A stretch of DNA of 64,000 nt from Roseobacter sp. GAI101 (lineage in GTDB: Bacteria; Pseudomonadota; Alphaproteobacteria; Rhodobacterales; Rhodobacteraceae). The DNA lies in NCBI RefSeq assembly GCF_000156335.1, contig NZ_DS999213.1, positions 2,778,929-2,842,928 of the forward strand, read 5' to 3'. The notes under the pieces are model-generated. The model saw only the letters and a program-made list of their open reading frames with translations, had not been told where the DNA came from and made no database searches. The translations under genes were made by a program, and so were the position numbers. The stretch's first letter is position 1. Every line of letters starts with the position of its first letter. Below are positions 18,689-26,569 of this stretch, one piece after another.

Positions 18689-18901
18689 ATGTCTGTCATC
18701 ATAAAAACCGACGCTTTCGTCACAGCCGAGGTGCTTGCCCTCGTCACCCGTGAACGCCAATCGGCCCTGTCCCTGCGCGAATGGCAGCACCGTTTGGCCG
18801 GCTATGGCTACAGCCTGCGCGACACCGATCAGGGTACAGTTCTGGAAACCTTGCCCCATCATGTCAAAGTCTGCGTTCTACCACCCGAGCTTTGCGCCTG
18901 A
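18689..18901 (+). CDS. Small hypothetical protein, 70 residues
   Basis: I cannot assign a function. The protein reads as a compact soluble domain with alternating helix-like stretches: FVTAEVLALVTRERQSALS, then LREWQHRLAGYGYSLRD, then TVLETLPHHVKVCVLP. It has no signal peptide or membrane segment. A good ribosome site (GAAGGAAACCC before ATG) and sensible composition support it as real, and I have an impression that similar proteins occur in other Rhodobacteraceae. It is convergent with the LOG-family gene, 16 bases away. Confidence 0.7.
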   Translation: MSVIIKTDAFVTAEVLALVTRERQSALSLREWQHRLAGYGYSLRDTDQGTVLETLPHHVKVCVLPPELCA

Positions 18902-18917
18902 TTCCCGGATAGAATAC

Positions 18918-19760
18918 CTACCTGCCGGGCACCGCGTCTCTTGCAGGGGCCGTTTCCCAGGTTTCGATCAGGTGGACCGCTTCGGCGGCAGTTTCGACAA
19001 ATTGGAACAAGTCGAGATCCTCGGCCGAAATCGTGCCCGCATCGGCAAGCGCATCCCAGTTGATGATCTTTTCCCAGAATGCCCGGCCAAACAGCAGGAA
19101 CGGCACCCGTGACATGCGCCCGGTCTGGATCAAGGTCAGCGCCTCGAATGTTTCGTCCAGGGTGCCAAAGCCCCCCGGAAAGACACATACCGCTCGCGCC
19201 CGCATCAGGAAATGCATTTTGCGGATCCCGAAATAGTGGAAGTTAAAGCATAATTCCGGCGTGACATATTCGTTTGGTGCCTGTTCGAACGGCAATACGA
19301 TGTTCAATCCGATGGATTCCCCGCCTGCATCCGCGGCACCGCGATTGCCTGCTTCCATCACGCCGGGGCCGCCGCCTGTGACGATGACATTATCGTGGCC
19401 TCCGCTCTCCATCGATTTCAGTGTCATCAGCCGCGCAAATTCGCGGGCCTCATCATAGAAATGCGACAGTTCTGCCAGCGTTTTGGTCCGCGCCTTGTCC
19501 TTGTTGGCGGGCTCGGGAATGCGCGCCCCGCCGAAAAGCACGATCGTCGATGTGATGCCGTGAGCGTCCAACCCCATCTCGGGCTTGAGCAGTTCCAGCT
19601 GCAAGCGCACCGGGCGCAGCGCGTCCAGCCCCATGAAATCCTCGTCTGTGAACGCAAGGCGGTAGGCCGGCGCGCGCGTTTGGGGCGTGTCGGGTACGTC
19701 TTTGGCTTTGGCGCGGTCTGAAACAGCGCCCCGCAAAGGGTGGCGGGGTTTTTCAATCAT
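18918..19760 (-). CDS. LOG family protein (TIGR00730-like Rossmann-fold nucleotide hydrolase)
   Basis: A 280-residue protein of the LOG family, members of which hydrolyse nucleoside 5'-monophosphates to base and ribose 5-phosphate (cytokinin activation in plants). The defining PGGFGTLDE motif is present, along with [20 protein letters not shown] and [18 protein letters not shown]. Older annotations call this lysine decarboxylase, which is not supported. It carries an N-terminal extension of about 60 residues before the core. The physiological substrate is unknown. It is divergent from dapD. Confidence 0.9.
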   Translation of the reverse strand: MIEKPRHPLRGAVSDRAKAKDVPDTPQTRAPAYRLAFTDEDFMGLDALRPVRLQLELLKPEMGLDAHGITSTIVLFGGARIPEPANKDKARTKTLAELSHFYDEAREFARLMTLKSMESGGHDNVIVTGGGPGVMEAGNRGAADAGGESIGLNIVLPFEQAPNEYVTPELCFNFHYFGIRKMHFLMRARAVCVFPGGFGTLDETFEALTLIQTGRMSRVPFLLFGRAFWEKIINWDALADAGTISAEDLDLFQFVETAAEAVHLIETWETAPARDAVPGR

Positions 19761-19900
19761 TAAAATCTCCGGTCTTCAATGTAGGGGCAACATGCCCGCG
19801 TTTTTCGGCAATGACCACGGCAGGCGTTGTGATTGCGCGCAAACCATCACAACTGTATAGGCATTGGCAACACCTGACCTTCTCAACCCGGAGCTACCTT

Positions 19901-20728
19901 ATGTCCAACGCCCAACTTGAAACCGCCATCGAAGCCGCGTGGGAAGCCCGCGATACGATTACCTCTGCAACCACAGGCGAAACCCGCGACGCGATCGAGG
20001 CGACGTTGGCCGCGCTGGACAGCGGCAAACTGCGCGTGGCCGAAAAGACCGAGAGCGGTGACTGGCATGTAAACCAATGGGCGAAAAAAGCGGTTCTGCT
20101 GGGCTTTCGGATCAAGGACATGGAGCATCAGACAGGTGGTCCGCAAGGTGCCGGTTGGTGGGACAAGGTCGACAGCAAGTTCAAGGGCTGGGGTGACGAC
20201 GAATGGAAGACCGCCGGTTTCCGTGCTGTGCCGAACTGCGTCGTGCGCAAGTCGGCCTATATTGCGCCGGGCGTGGTGTTGATGCCGTCCTTCGTCAACA
20301 TCGGTGCCTATGTCGACAGCGGCACGATGGTTGATACTTGGGCGACTGTCGGATCCTGTGCGCAGATCGGCAAGAACGTCCACCTGTCCGGCGGCGTCGG
20401 CATTGGCGGCGTGCTGGAACCGATGCAGGCCGGGCCGACCATCATTGAAGACAACTGTTTTATCGGGGCGCGGTCCGAAGTGGTTGAAGGCTGCATCGTG
20501 CGCGAAGGGTCCGTTTTGGGCATGGGCGTGTTCATCGGGCAATCCACCAAGATCCTTGATCGTGACACCGGCGAAGTCATGTATGGCGAAGTGCCTGCAG
20601 GGTCGGTGGTCGTGGCAGGGTCCATGCCATCGAAGAACGGCGTTAACCTTTATTGTGCCGTGATCGTAAAGCGCGTGGATGAAAAAACCCGGTCCAAAAC
20701 GTCGATTAACGAATTGCTGCGCGACTAA
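19901..20728 (+). CDS. dapD: 2,3,4,5-tetrahydropyridine-2,6-dicarboxylate N-succinyltransferase
   Basis: Trimeric left-handed beta-helix enzyme that succinylates tetrahydrodipicolinate in lysine/diaminopimelate synthesis. The protein starts [20 protein letters not shown] and contains the hexapeptide repeats running from [18 protein letters not shown] to [20 protein letters not shown] take ATG at 19901 (275 residues); the frame is open upstream from 19811 but without family support. dapE, the later desuccinylase, lies 3.7 kb downstream on the same strand, so the succinylase branch is in use. Confidence 0.97.
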   Translation: MSNAQLETAIEAAWEARDTITSATTGETRDAIEATLAALDSGKLRVAEKTESGDWHVNQWAKKAVLLGFRIKDMEHQTGGPQGAGWWDKVDSKFKGWGDDEWKTAGFRAVPNCVVRKSAYIAPGVVLMPSFVNIGAYVDSGTMVDTWATVGSCAQIGKNVHLSGGVGIGGVLEPMQAGPTIIEDNCFIGARSEVVEGCIVREGSVLGMGVFIGQSTKILDRDTGEVMYGEVPAGSVVVAGSMPSKNGVNLYCAVIVKRVDEKTRSKTSINELLRD

Positions 20729-20736
20729 GGAACTTT

Positions 20737-20759
20737 CTCACAGACTTGTGAGTTCTCTT
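20737..20759 (+). terminator. Weak hairpin after dapD
   Basis: CTCACA (20737-20742) pairs with TGTGAG (20747-20752) around GACT, followed by TTCTCTT. It starts eight bases after the dapD stop. The short stem and broken T-run make it a weak terminator or attenuator before the glsB-like gene. Confidence 0.4.
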
Positions 20760-20788
20760 AGTGAAACAAGCATTATGGAGAATGTAAA

Positions 20789-21043
20789 ATGACAGGTCTG
20801 GGTTGGTTCGCAGCAATTATCGTAGGTGGTTTGGCAGGATGGATCGCTGAAAAGATCATGAAATCTGACATGGGTCTGATCATGAACATCATCTTGGGGA
20901 TCATCGGTGCAGTCGTGGCAAACTTCCTGCTGGTCGCAATCGTCGGCGCGACGCTGGGCGGCTGGATTGGCCAGCTTGTCGTGGGCGTGATCGGTGCATG
21001 TTTGCTGATCTGGGTTACCCGTCTGGTTCGCGGTCGCACCTGA
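20789..21043 (+). CDS. GlsB/YeaQ/YmgE family membrane protein
   Basis: An 84-residue membrane protein of the transglycosylase-associated (YeaQ/YmgE) family. It begins GLGWFAAIIVGGLAGWIAEK with the typical GG-x-AGW-x-A motif, followed by LGIIGAVVANFLLVAIVG and GWIGQLVVGVIGACLLIWVT, giving three hydrophobic segments rich in small residues. Such proteins are often induced by stress but have no proven biochemical role. A TATGGAG site precedes the ATG. A strong terminator follows 28 bases after the stop. Confidence 0.93.
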   Translation: MTGLGWFAAIIVGGLAGWIAEKIMKSDMGLIMNIILGIIGAVVANFLLVAIVGATLGGWIGQLVVGVIGACLLIWVTRLVRGRT

Positions 21044-21070
21044 CCCTTTCCAGAGCGTGAAGAACACGAT

Positions 21071-21104
21071 AGGGCTGCCGCATCTCAATGCGGTGGCCCT
21101 TTTT
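21071..21104 (+). terminator. Strong rho-independent terminator ending at the next start codon
   Basis: A 13-bp stem (21071-21083 with 21088-21100, two G-U pairs) with a 4-nt loop is followed by T5 (21100-21104). The next gene's likely ATG begins at 21105, so terminator and start codon abut. Confidence 0.85.
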
Positions 21105-21443
21105 ATGTCTGACCAGAAGAAAACCAAAAAACCGTCCCGCCAGCAGGTCTATACCTTGCTGGTCGAAATTGGCCGCAAAGAAGGCGACGGCCTGCCGGAC
21201 AAGGCGACCGGCGCTGCGCTGATGTGCTTTGCCTCTGGCATAGATGAGGCAGAGGCCGTGCGTGAAACCGTCGCGATCCTGAAGCAGGCGGATACCAATC
21301 CGCTGGATGTCACCGGATATGGCACCTTGGCCGAACGCGAAGCCGAGGGTCACGAGATCGACGACGAAGAGCGCGCTTTGATGGCCCGCGCCCTGGACGA
21401 GAATTCGGTGATCATCGCCCAGATGACTCCGTTCTTCGACTAG
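21105..21443 (+). CDS. Conserved-looking hypothetical protein, about 112 residues
   Basis: I do not recognise a named family. The protein is soluble, acidic toward the C-terminus, and helical in appearance: SRQQVYTLLVEIGRKEGDGL, GAALMCFASGIDEAEAVRE, DEERALMARALDENSVIIA. It has a basic N-terminal patch (KKTKKPSR). Two starts are possible: ATG at 21105, which directly follows a terminator T-run and lacks a free ribosome site, or GTG at 21057, which would place the hairpin inside the coding sequence. I prefer 21105 because the protein sequence becomes sensible there. It is convergent with the Hint-protein pair. Confidence 0.75.
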   Translation: MSDQKKTKKPSRQQVYTLLVEIGRKEGDGLPDKATGAALMCFASGIDEAEAVRETVAILKQADTNPLDVTGYGTLAEREAEGHEIDDEERALMARALDENSVIIAQMTPFFD

Positions 21444-21452
21444 GGTTTCCCG

Positions 21453-22547
21453 TCAGGCCGCGCGACGACTGGCGAGGGTGATTGCCTCGAACCATTTCAG
21501 AACCGAATGCGCGGGCTGGCCATGTTCCGGCAGCAAATTCCGGTCTTCGCCGGCCAGGACACTGCTGGCCAACTGCACCGGCTGACGGCGTAAGCGCCCG
21601 ATATACAAGCTTTCGACAGGGGTCCCGGCGGCCAGCATGGTTTCATGGGCAGGCAGCACCAGTTGAGTGTAGGTGATCGTCTGGCCGCTGGTTTCCTGCA
21701 AGGCGGCAAAGCCGTTGACCAGATGGCGTGCGGGGATCAGCACTGCTTCCTTGCTGAAAAGATATTCCACCTCTGGTCCGTCGATGACCAGCCGCTGGTC
21801 CGGGGCGACGACAATATCCTGTTGCAGCCCGAAATACGGCGCACGCAGCCGAATGGGGGCATAGCTGCCCCGCGCCGGAACCGTGCGCGACACGCGTTGC
21901 AACACGGGCACGACGCCCGCGCCTTCGGTCATCACCGTATCGCCGCGCTGCAGGTGCGACGCGGGTTTATAGCCCCATGGGGTGGCCAGCGGGGTGGACG
22001 GCAACAGCGACGGCATCGGGCCCAACGGTTCGATCTTGTTCGACAGCGCGGCAAAGATCACGTCCTGGCCAAAGGTCTGATCGCCGCGGCCCAACATCAT
22101 GTTGCGCAAATCTTCGATTGCGATGGGTCTGGGGTTGGGCACCGGCACCGTGACGGTGCGGTTGTTTTCCGGTTCTTCAAGGGCAAGACACCCCCATTTG
22201 GCGGCGCTGTCCCAGGAATATGTGATGCGCAGCACATCGCTGCGGCCGCTGTCCTCGTGTTTGATCGCGGCATGAGTGATGTCACTGCCCTGCACCTGCA
22301 CCAAGGCGATCCCGCCGCCGGGAATGGCCTGAAATGTCAGGCTGCGCAGCCACGGATAGGTCGATTTATACCCGAAAAGGAGCTGGGGCCGACCGTCCGG
22401 GGCTTGTCGCGTCTCGAACATAATACTGCCCGAGGTCAGCAAATCATCGGGCTGTATGCCGCAAACGGGAGCATCCTGCTGGTCTTTCCCAAGCCCGAGA
22501 ACAGAGAACCGCCGGTCGTTATGGTCTGCGATTGAAAGCCATGTCAT
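21453..22547 (-). CDS. Hint-domain protein with degenerate Hint site
   Basis: A 364-residue protein. The N-terminal half (about 1-180) is unassigned; the C-terminal half is a Hint (hedgehog/intein) domain of the type common in Rhodobacteraceae (ATPWGYKPASHLQRGDTV, YAPIRLRAPYFGLQQDIVVA, PDQRLVIDG, EVLI-like PARHLVNG). The position of the catalytic Cys in Hint block A appears to be Ser in PSLLPSTPLATPWG, so self-cleavage is doubtful. No signal peptide is visible. It begins three bases after the stop of the upstream Hint protein gene, so both are in one operon. Confidence 0.82.
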   Translation of the reverse strand: MTWLSIADHNDRRFSVLGLGKDQQDAPVCGIQPDDLLTSGSIMFETRQAPDGRPQLLFGYKSTYPWLRSLTFQAIPGGGIALVQVQGSDITHAAIKHEDSGRSDVLRITYSWDSAAKWGCLALEEPENNRTVTVPVPNPRPIAIEDLRNMMLGRGDQTFGQDVIFAALSNKIEPLGPMPSLLPSTPLATPWGYKPASHLQRGDTVMTEGAGVVPVLQRVSRTVPARGSYAPIRLRAPYFGLQQDIVVAPDQRLVIDGPEVEYLFSKEAVLIPARHLVNGFAALQETSGQTITYTQLVLPAHETMLAAGTPVESLYIGRLRRQPVQLASSVLAGEDRNLLPEHGQPAHSVLKWFEAITLASRRAA

Positions 22548-22550
22548 CGG

Positions 22551-24131
22551 TCAGGCCACCATGCCCGACCGCAAGATTTCAGCCTCGTACCGCTTGAGCG
22601 CCGGGCGGGCGGTGGGGGAGTAGCCGATACCGGTTTCCCGGTCGATTTCGGGGAAAAGCGCGCAGATCTCATCGACGATCTCGGGTTCGAAACTGTCGTT
22701 CGTCTGGGGGCCGGGCAGAAAGCTTTCGGTTCCGAGCCCTTCTGAAAAGACGACCTGATGACGGTCAAACATCAAATGGACGTACTCGACCTGCCCGCCC
22801 TCGCGGCGGGTGACGGACCGGTCGTTGACCAGATCGCGCGCGGCGACCAGAACCTCGGCCTCTCCGAACAGGATTTCGGCAAGGCTGTCGCGGATCAACA
22901 CGCGGTGCAAAGGCGATACCAGCAGATCACGGTGCGTGCCGAATGTTCCCGCGCGGATGTGGATGGGGGCGAATTTTCCGGTGGCTGCCACGGTGCGGCT
23001 GCCGATCCAGCGCAACGGTTGCGGGCCATCATCCTGGGTCAGGACCAGATCGCCTGGCATCAGGGTTTCAGCCGCGCGTTCGCCGTCAGGGGTGGCAATC
23101 AGGGTGCCCGCGACAAAACACGGAACCGAGGTCGCAGAGACCATCCCGACATCCGTGTCCGTGCCGTCGGTGACCGTATAGGTAAAGTTGAAGTCTTCGA
23201 CGTCGCCATCGCCTTCAACGCTAAGCGTGCCATCGCTGTTCAGGGTCACGATCTGACCTGTCGGCAACTGGACTTGCGCGCCAACGGCAGCGGGCTGCCC
23301 ATTGATATGGGTGATGGACAAGACGCTGGAATCCGACGCGACATCATTCCCAAGCACGTCGATCACCTTGGTCCCGTCCGGATAAATCGACACGTCATCC
23401 GTGACCGCAATCAGGCTGGACTGCACCGAATTCGCTGCGATCATCAGATTGGAATCATAGCCCGTGTCGCTCACGTCGGCGATGGCGATGCGCATTGTGT
23501 TCGGGACGTTCGGGATGACTTTCATTGTCAGCGTCATGGTGATGGTAAAGCCGTCCATCTCGGTGTTGTAGTCGCCACCCGTGTTATCGACGAACATGTT
23601 GAGGTTATTCGTGCTGTTGATGTTCCCCGGGTCCATATCGCCATCACCGACGGCCAGTTGCACTTCCTGCCCGTTGATCCAGACCCCAAAGAAATCCTGA
23701 TAGATAGAATTCTGGAACTCCGGATATTCGTCGGATGAAAAGACGAATTGCATCGTCATCAGATCGGTATCGGGGGTAAAGTTGACGTCCAGAATGGATG
23801 CGTCGTAGGTGCGGGTCCCGGCGGCAAGGTTCAGCAAGGGATCGTTGTTAACGCCCGAGGTGTTGGTCGATGTGGCATCGCTTTTGTTGGGTTGTCCTCT
23901 GGAGTTCGTGATATCCTCTGCGTTTCCGGTCGACATGATGATGCCGCTGTCACCGGGGGCGACGCCGGGCATCAGCGTATCGGCGTTCGAATAGGTGCCG
24001 ACGCTGTCGATATCGCCGCTGTAGGTCGCGCTGTTCACGGTCACGCCATTGCCGAAAATGGAATCCGCCAGCATACGGGCGGTTGTTCCCTCGCGCATCG
24101 TTTCAATAGGAAGTTCTGATGCTTTTGGCAT
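22551..24131 (-). CDS. Choice-of-anchor-L / cadherin-like / Hint multidomain protein
   Basis: A 526-residue predicted surface or secreted protein. Residues about 10-235 match a choice-of-anchor-L domain (TARMLADSIFGNGVTV, PGDSGIIMSTGNAEDI, FVFSSDEYPEF); about 240-335 look like a cadherin/VCBS-type Ig-like repeat (DVLGNDVASDSSVLSI, FTYTVTDGTDTDVG); about 338-480 form a Hint domain with block A Cys338 (CFVAGTLIATPDGERAAE) and SPLHRVLIRD. I start at MPKASELPIETMREG (24131). The Hint domain could cut itself off from the adhesive part. No N-terminal signal peptide is seen, so a type I route is possible. Confidence 0.87.
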   Translation of the reverse strand: MPKASELPIETMREGTTARMLADSIFGNGVTVNSATYSGDIDSVGTYSNADTLMPGVAPGDSGIIMSTGNAEDITNSRGQPNKSDATSTNTSGVNNDPLLNLAAGTRTYDASILDVNFTPDTDLMTMQFVFSSDEYPEFQNSIYQDFFGVWINGQEVQLAVGDGDMDPGNINSTNNLNMFVDNTGGDYNTEMDGFTITMTLTMKVIPNVPNTMRIAIADVSDTGYDSNLMIAANSVQSSLIAVTDDVSIYPDGTKVIDVLGNDVASDSSVLSITHINGQPAAVGAQVQLPTGQIVTLNSDGTLSVEGDGDVEDFNFTYTVTDGTDTDVGMVSATSVPCFVAGTLIATPDGERAAETLMPGDLVLTQDDGPQPLRWIGSRTVAATGKFAPIHIRAGTFGTHRDLLVSPLHRVLIRDSLAEILFGEAEVLVAARDLVNDRSVTRREGGQVEYVHLMFDRHQVVFSEGLGTESFLPGPQTNDSFEPEIVDEICALFPEIDRETGIGYSPTARPALKRYEAEILRSGMVA

Positions 24132-24402
24132 GCGTCTTGTCCCGTACATTGGTCGAGACAGCACAGATCAGCGTGACCCGTCACGGAATGATCCCGCGCG
24201 TGGTCCTTTGTTTTTATGGTTCGGAGGACCCGGTTTTCCGGTGTCACGCCTGCTGATGCCCTGCCTCGGGTCAAATTATTAAATTTAGGTTAGCATGGAA
24301 ATTTCCGGACGGGTACGGTTTTCATTGCACACCCCCTTGGCACCGCGCTTTTTTCGCCACAAGTGTTGGGGGACCGATAATTTTTCCCGTCAGGAGCCCT
24401 TT

Positions 24403-25548
24403 ATGCCCGCTACAGACCCCGTCGACCTTACAGCCAGATTGGTGCAATGCCCCTCTGTCACGCCTGCGGATGCGGGGGCGTTGGATATCTTGCATGACCT
24501 GCTAAGCGGCGCGGGGTTCGACTGCGCCTGGGCCGATCGCGGGGGGATCCGCAACCTGTTCGCACGCTGGGGCAACAAGGGGAACACGCGGTGCTTTGGG
24601 TTCAACGGACATACCGACGTGGTCCCCATCGGTAACGAGGCCGACTGGAGCTTTGCGCCCTTCGGAGCCGAGATCAAGGACGGCGTGATGTATGGCCGTG
24701 GCACGACGGACATGAAATCGGGCGTCGCCGCCTTTGCCGCCGCAGCGGTGGATTTCGTGCGCGACACGCCCCCCGACGGGTCGATCGTGCTGGCCATCAC
24801 CGGCGATGAGGAAGCCGAAGGCATCGACGGCACGCGCGCGCTGCTGGAGTATATGGAGAAAGCGGGCGAACGTATGGATGTCTGCCTTGTCGGTGAACCG
24901 ACCTGCCCCGAAAAGATGGGCGACATGATCAAGATCGGGCGTCGCGGGTCGTTGAACGCGCATTTCCGGGTGATCGGCAAGCAGGGTCATGCCGCCTATC
25001 CGCACCGCGCCAACAATCCGCTGCCTGCGATGATGCGGCTGATGGACCAGCTTGCCGGGCATGAACTGGACGCGGGTACCGATCATTTCGATCCCTCCAC
25101 GCTGGCCATCGTCACTGTTGATACGGGCAACCCCGCAACAAATGTCATTCCGGCTGAATGCCGCGCCACCGTCAACATCCGTTTCAATGACACCCATTCC
25201 GGGGCCAGCCTGACCGACTGGCTTGAGGCGCAGACCGCCGCCATCGCGGACAGCTTTGGTGTGCAGATTGACCTGAATGTGAAAATCTCGGGCGAAAGCT
25301 TTATCACGCCGCCGGGTGCCTTGTCCGACATGGTGTCCAAGGCGGTCGCGGCCGAAACTGGCGTGACGCCCGAACTGTCGACCTCGGGTGGCACATCGGA
25401 TGCGCGGTTTGTGAAAAACCACTGCCCCGTGGTAGAATTCGGCCTTGTCGGGAAATCGATGCATGCGGTGGATGAAAACGTCGAAGTGGCGCAAATTCAT
25501 CAGCTCAAAGCGATCTACACACGCATCTTGAAGGATTATTTCGCATGA
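24403..25548 (+). CDS. dapE: Succinyl-diaminopimelate desuccinylase
   Basis: M20 metalloenzyme that hydrolyses N-succinyl-LL-diaminopimelate in lysine and cell-wall precursor synthesis. Metal and catalytic residues are in [36 protein letters not shown] and a final His segment [15 protein letters not shown] take ATG at 24403 ([19 protein letters not shown]) after a CAGGAG site, giving 381 residues, typical for DapE. The GNAT gene overlaps its stop by four bases (ATGA). Confidence 0.96.
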   Translation: MPATDPVDLTARLVQCPSVTPADAGALDILHDLLSGAGFDCAWADRGGIRNLFARWGNKGNTRCFGFNGHTDVVPIGNEADWSFAPFGAEIKDGVMYGRGTTDMKSGVAAFAAAAVDFVRDTPPDGSIVLAITGDEEAEGIDGTRALLEYMEKAGERMDVCLVGEPTCPEKMGDMIKIGRRGSLNAHFRVIGKQGHAAYPHRANNPLPAMMRLMDQLAGHELDAGTDHFDPSTLAIVTVDTGNPATNVIPAECRATVNIRFNDTHSGASLTDWLEAQTAAIADSFGVQIDLNVKISGESFITPPGALSDMVSKAVAAETGVTPELSTSGGTSDARFVKNHCPVVEFGLVGKSMHAVDENVEVAQIHQLKAIYTRILKDYFA

Positions 25549-25967
25549 CTTTCGTGATCAGGCAGACCGAGGATCTGGCCAGTTGCCATTTGCTGCGGCG
25601 CATCGTTTTCATAGAGGAACAGGGCGTGCCCGAGGCAGAGGAAATCGACGATCTTGATGGTACGTCGATCCATTTTCTGGCGTCGCAGAAAGAGATTCCG
25701 ATCGGCACCGCCCGGATGCAGATCAACGGCGACACGGCCAAGGTCGGGCGGGTGTGCGTTCTGGCGGCCCACCGCGGGACAGGTTTGGGCGCGGCACTGA
25801 TGCGCGCCGCCGTGGACGAGGCGCGGCAGCAGGATGGCGTCGCTTTCGTCAAGCTCAGCTCTCAGGTGTCTGCGATCGGGTTCTATGAAACGCTGGGCTT
25901 TGTGGCGCAGGGGCCGGTCTATGACGATGCAGGCATTGATCACCGCGACATGGTTCTGCCGCTTTGA
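25545..25967 (+). CDS. GNAT family N-acetyltransferase
   Basis: A 140-residue acetyl-CoA-dependent acetyltransferase of unknown substrate. The CoA-binding motif A is [20 protein letters not shown], followed by [20 protein letters not shown] as the usual motif B. The start overlaps the dapE stop and its stop overlaps the next start, so it is the middle gene of a coupled operon from dapE to the TIGR04282-like gene. Position does not reveal a substrate. Confidence 0.92.
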   Translation: MTFVIRQTEDLASCHLLRRIVFIEEQGVPEAEEIDDLDGTSIHFLASQKEIPIGTARMQINGDTAKVGRVCVLAAHRGTGLGAALMRAAVDEARQQDGVAFVKLSSQVSAIGFYETLGFVAQGPVYDDAGIDHRDMVLPL

Positions 25968-26563
25968 TGCAAACCTTGGTCATCATGGTCAAGGAACCGC
26001 GTCCCGGCAGGGTCAAGACGCGTCTGGGCCGTGATCTGGGGATGACAGCCGCCGCGTGGTGGTTCCGCCATCAAAGCCGCGCTTTGATCCGGCGTGTGCA
26101 GGACCCGCGCTGGCAGGTGGTGCTGGCGGTCGCGCCGGACAGGGCCGGTTTGACCAGTCGCGTCTGGCCCGCGCATCTGCCGCGCTGGCCGCAAGGACGG
26201 GGTGATCTGGGCCACCGGATGGGTCGCATGCTGCGCGCGGCCCCATCCGGTCCGGTGTGTGTGATCGGGGCGGATATTCCAGGGATCAGATCGGCGCATA
26301 TCGCGGATGCGTTCCGCAGTTTGGGCAATCACGATGCTGTTTTCGGGCCTGCGCCCGACGGGGGCTATTGGCTGATCGGGCTCAAGCGGGCGCGCCCTGT
26401 ACCACCGACCCTGTTCGCAAATGTGCGTTGGTCCAGCCGCCATGCGCTGGCTGATACCATCGCAACCTTGCCCGATCACCGCATCGCGCAGATCGATACC
26501 TTGCAAGACGTGGACACAATCGACGATTTGCCCATGACGAAGCGTGGTGCGCGTGCTACCTGA
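25967..26563 (+). CDS. TIGR04282/DUF2064-family glycosyltransferase-like protein
   Basis: A 198-residue GT-A-fold protein. It has MVKEPRPGRVKTRLGRDLGM at the N-terminus, resembling nucleotide-sugar transferases, then VIGADIPGIRSAHIADAFRS and GPAPDGGYWLIGLKR, the hallmark blocks of DUF2064. The family name refers to arsenosugar synthesis in cyanobacteria, but here there is no arsenic gene nearby, so the function is open. ATG at 25967 overlaps the GNAT stop (TGATG). rnr follows six bases after the stop. Confidence 0.88.
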   Translation: MQTLVIMVKEPRPGRVKTRLGRDLGMTAAAWWFRHQSRALIRRVQDPRWQVVLAVAPDRAGLTSRVWPAHLPRWPQGRGDLGHRMGRMLRAAPSGPVCVIGADIPGIRSAHIADAFRSLGNHDAVFGPAPDGGYWLIGLKRARPVPPTLFANVRWSSRHALADTIATLPDHRIAQIDTLQDVDTIDDLPMTKRGARAT

Positions 26564-26569
26564 CAAGGC

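Noticed and set aside
18918-19760. Lysine decarboxylase
   Set aside because: The PGGxGTLDE motif defines the LOG family; the lysine decarboxylase label is a historical error.
25967-26563. Arsenosugar biosynthesis enzyme
   Set aside because: The family name comes from cyanobacteria; no arsenic genes are nearby, so only the family is reported.
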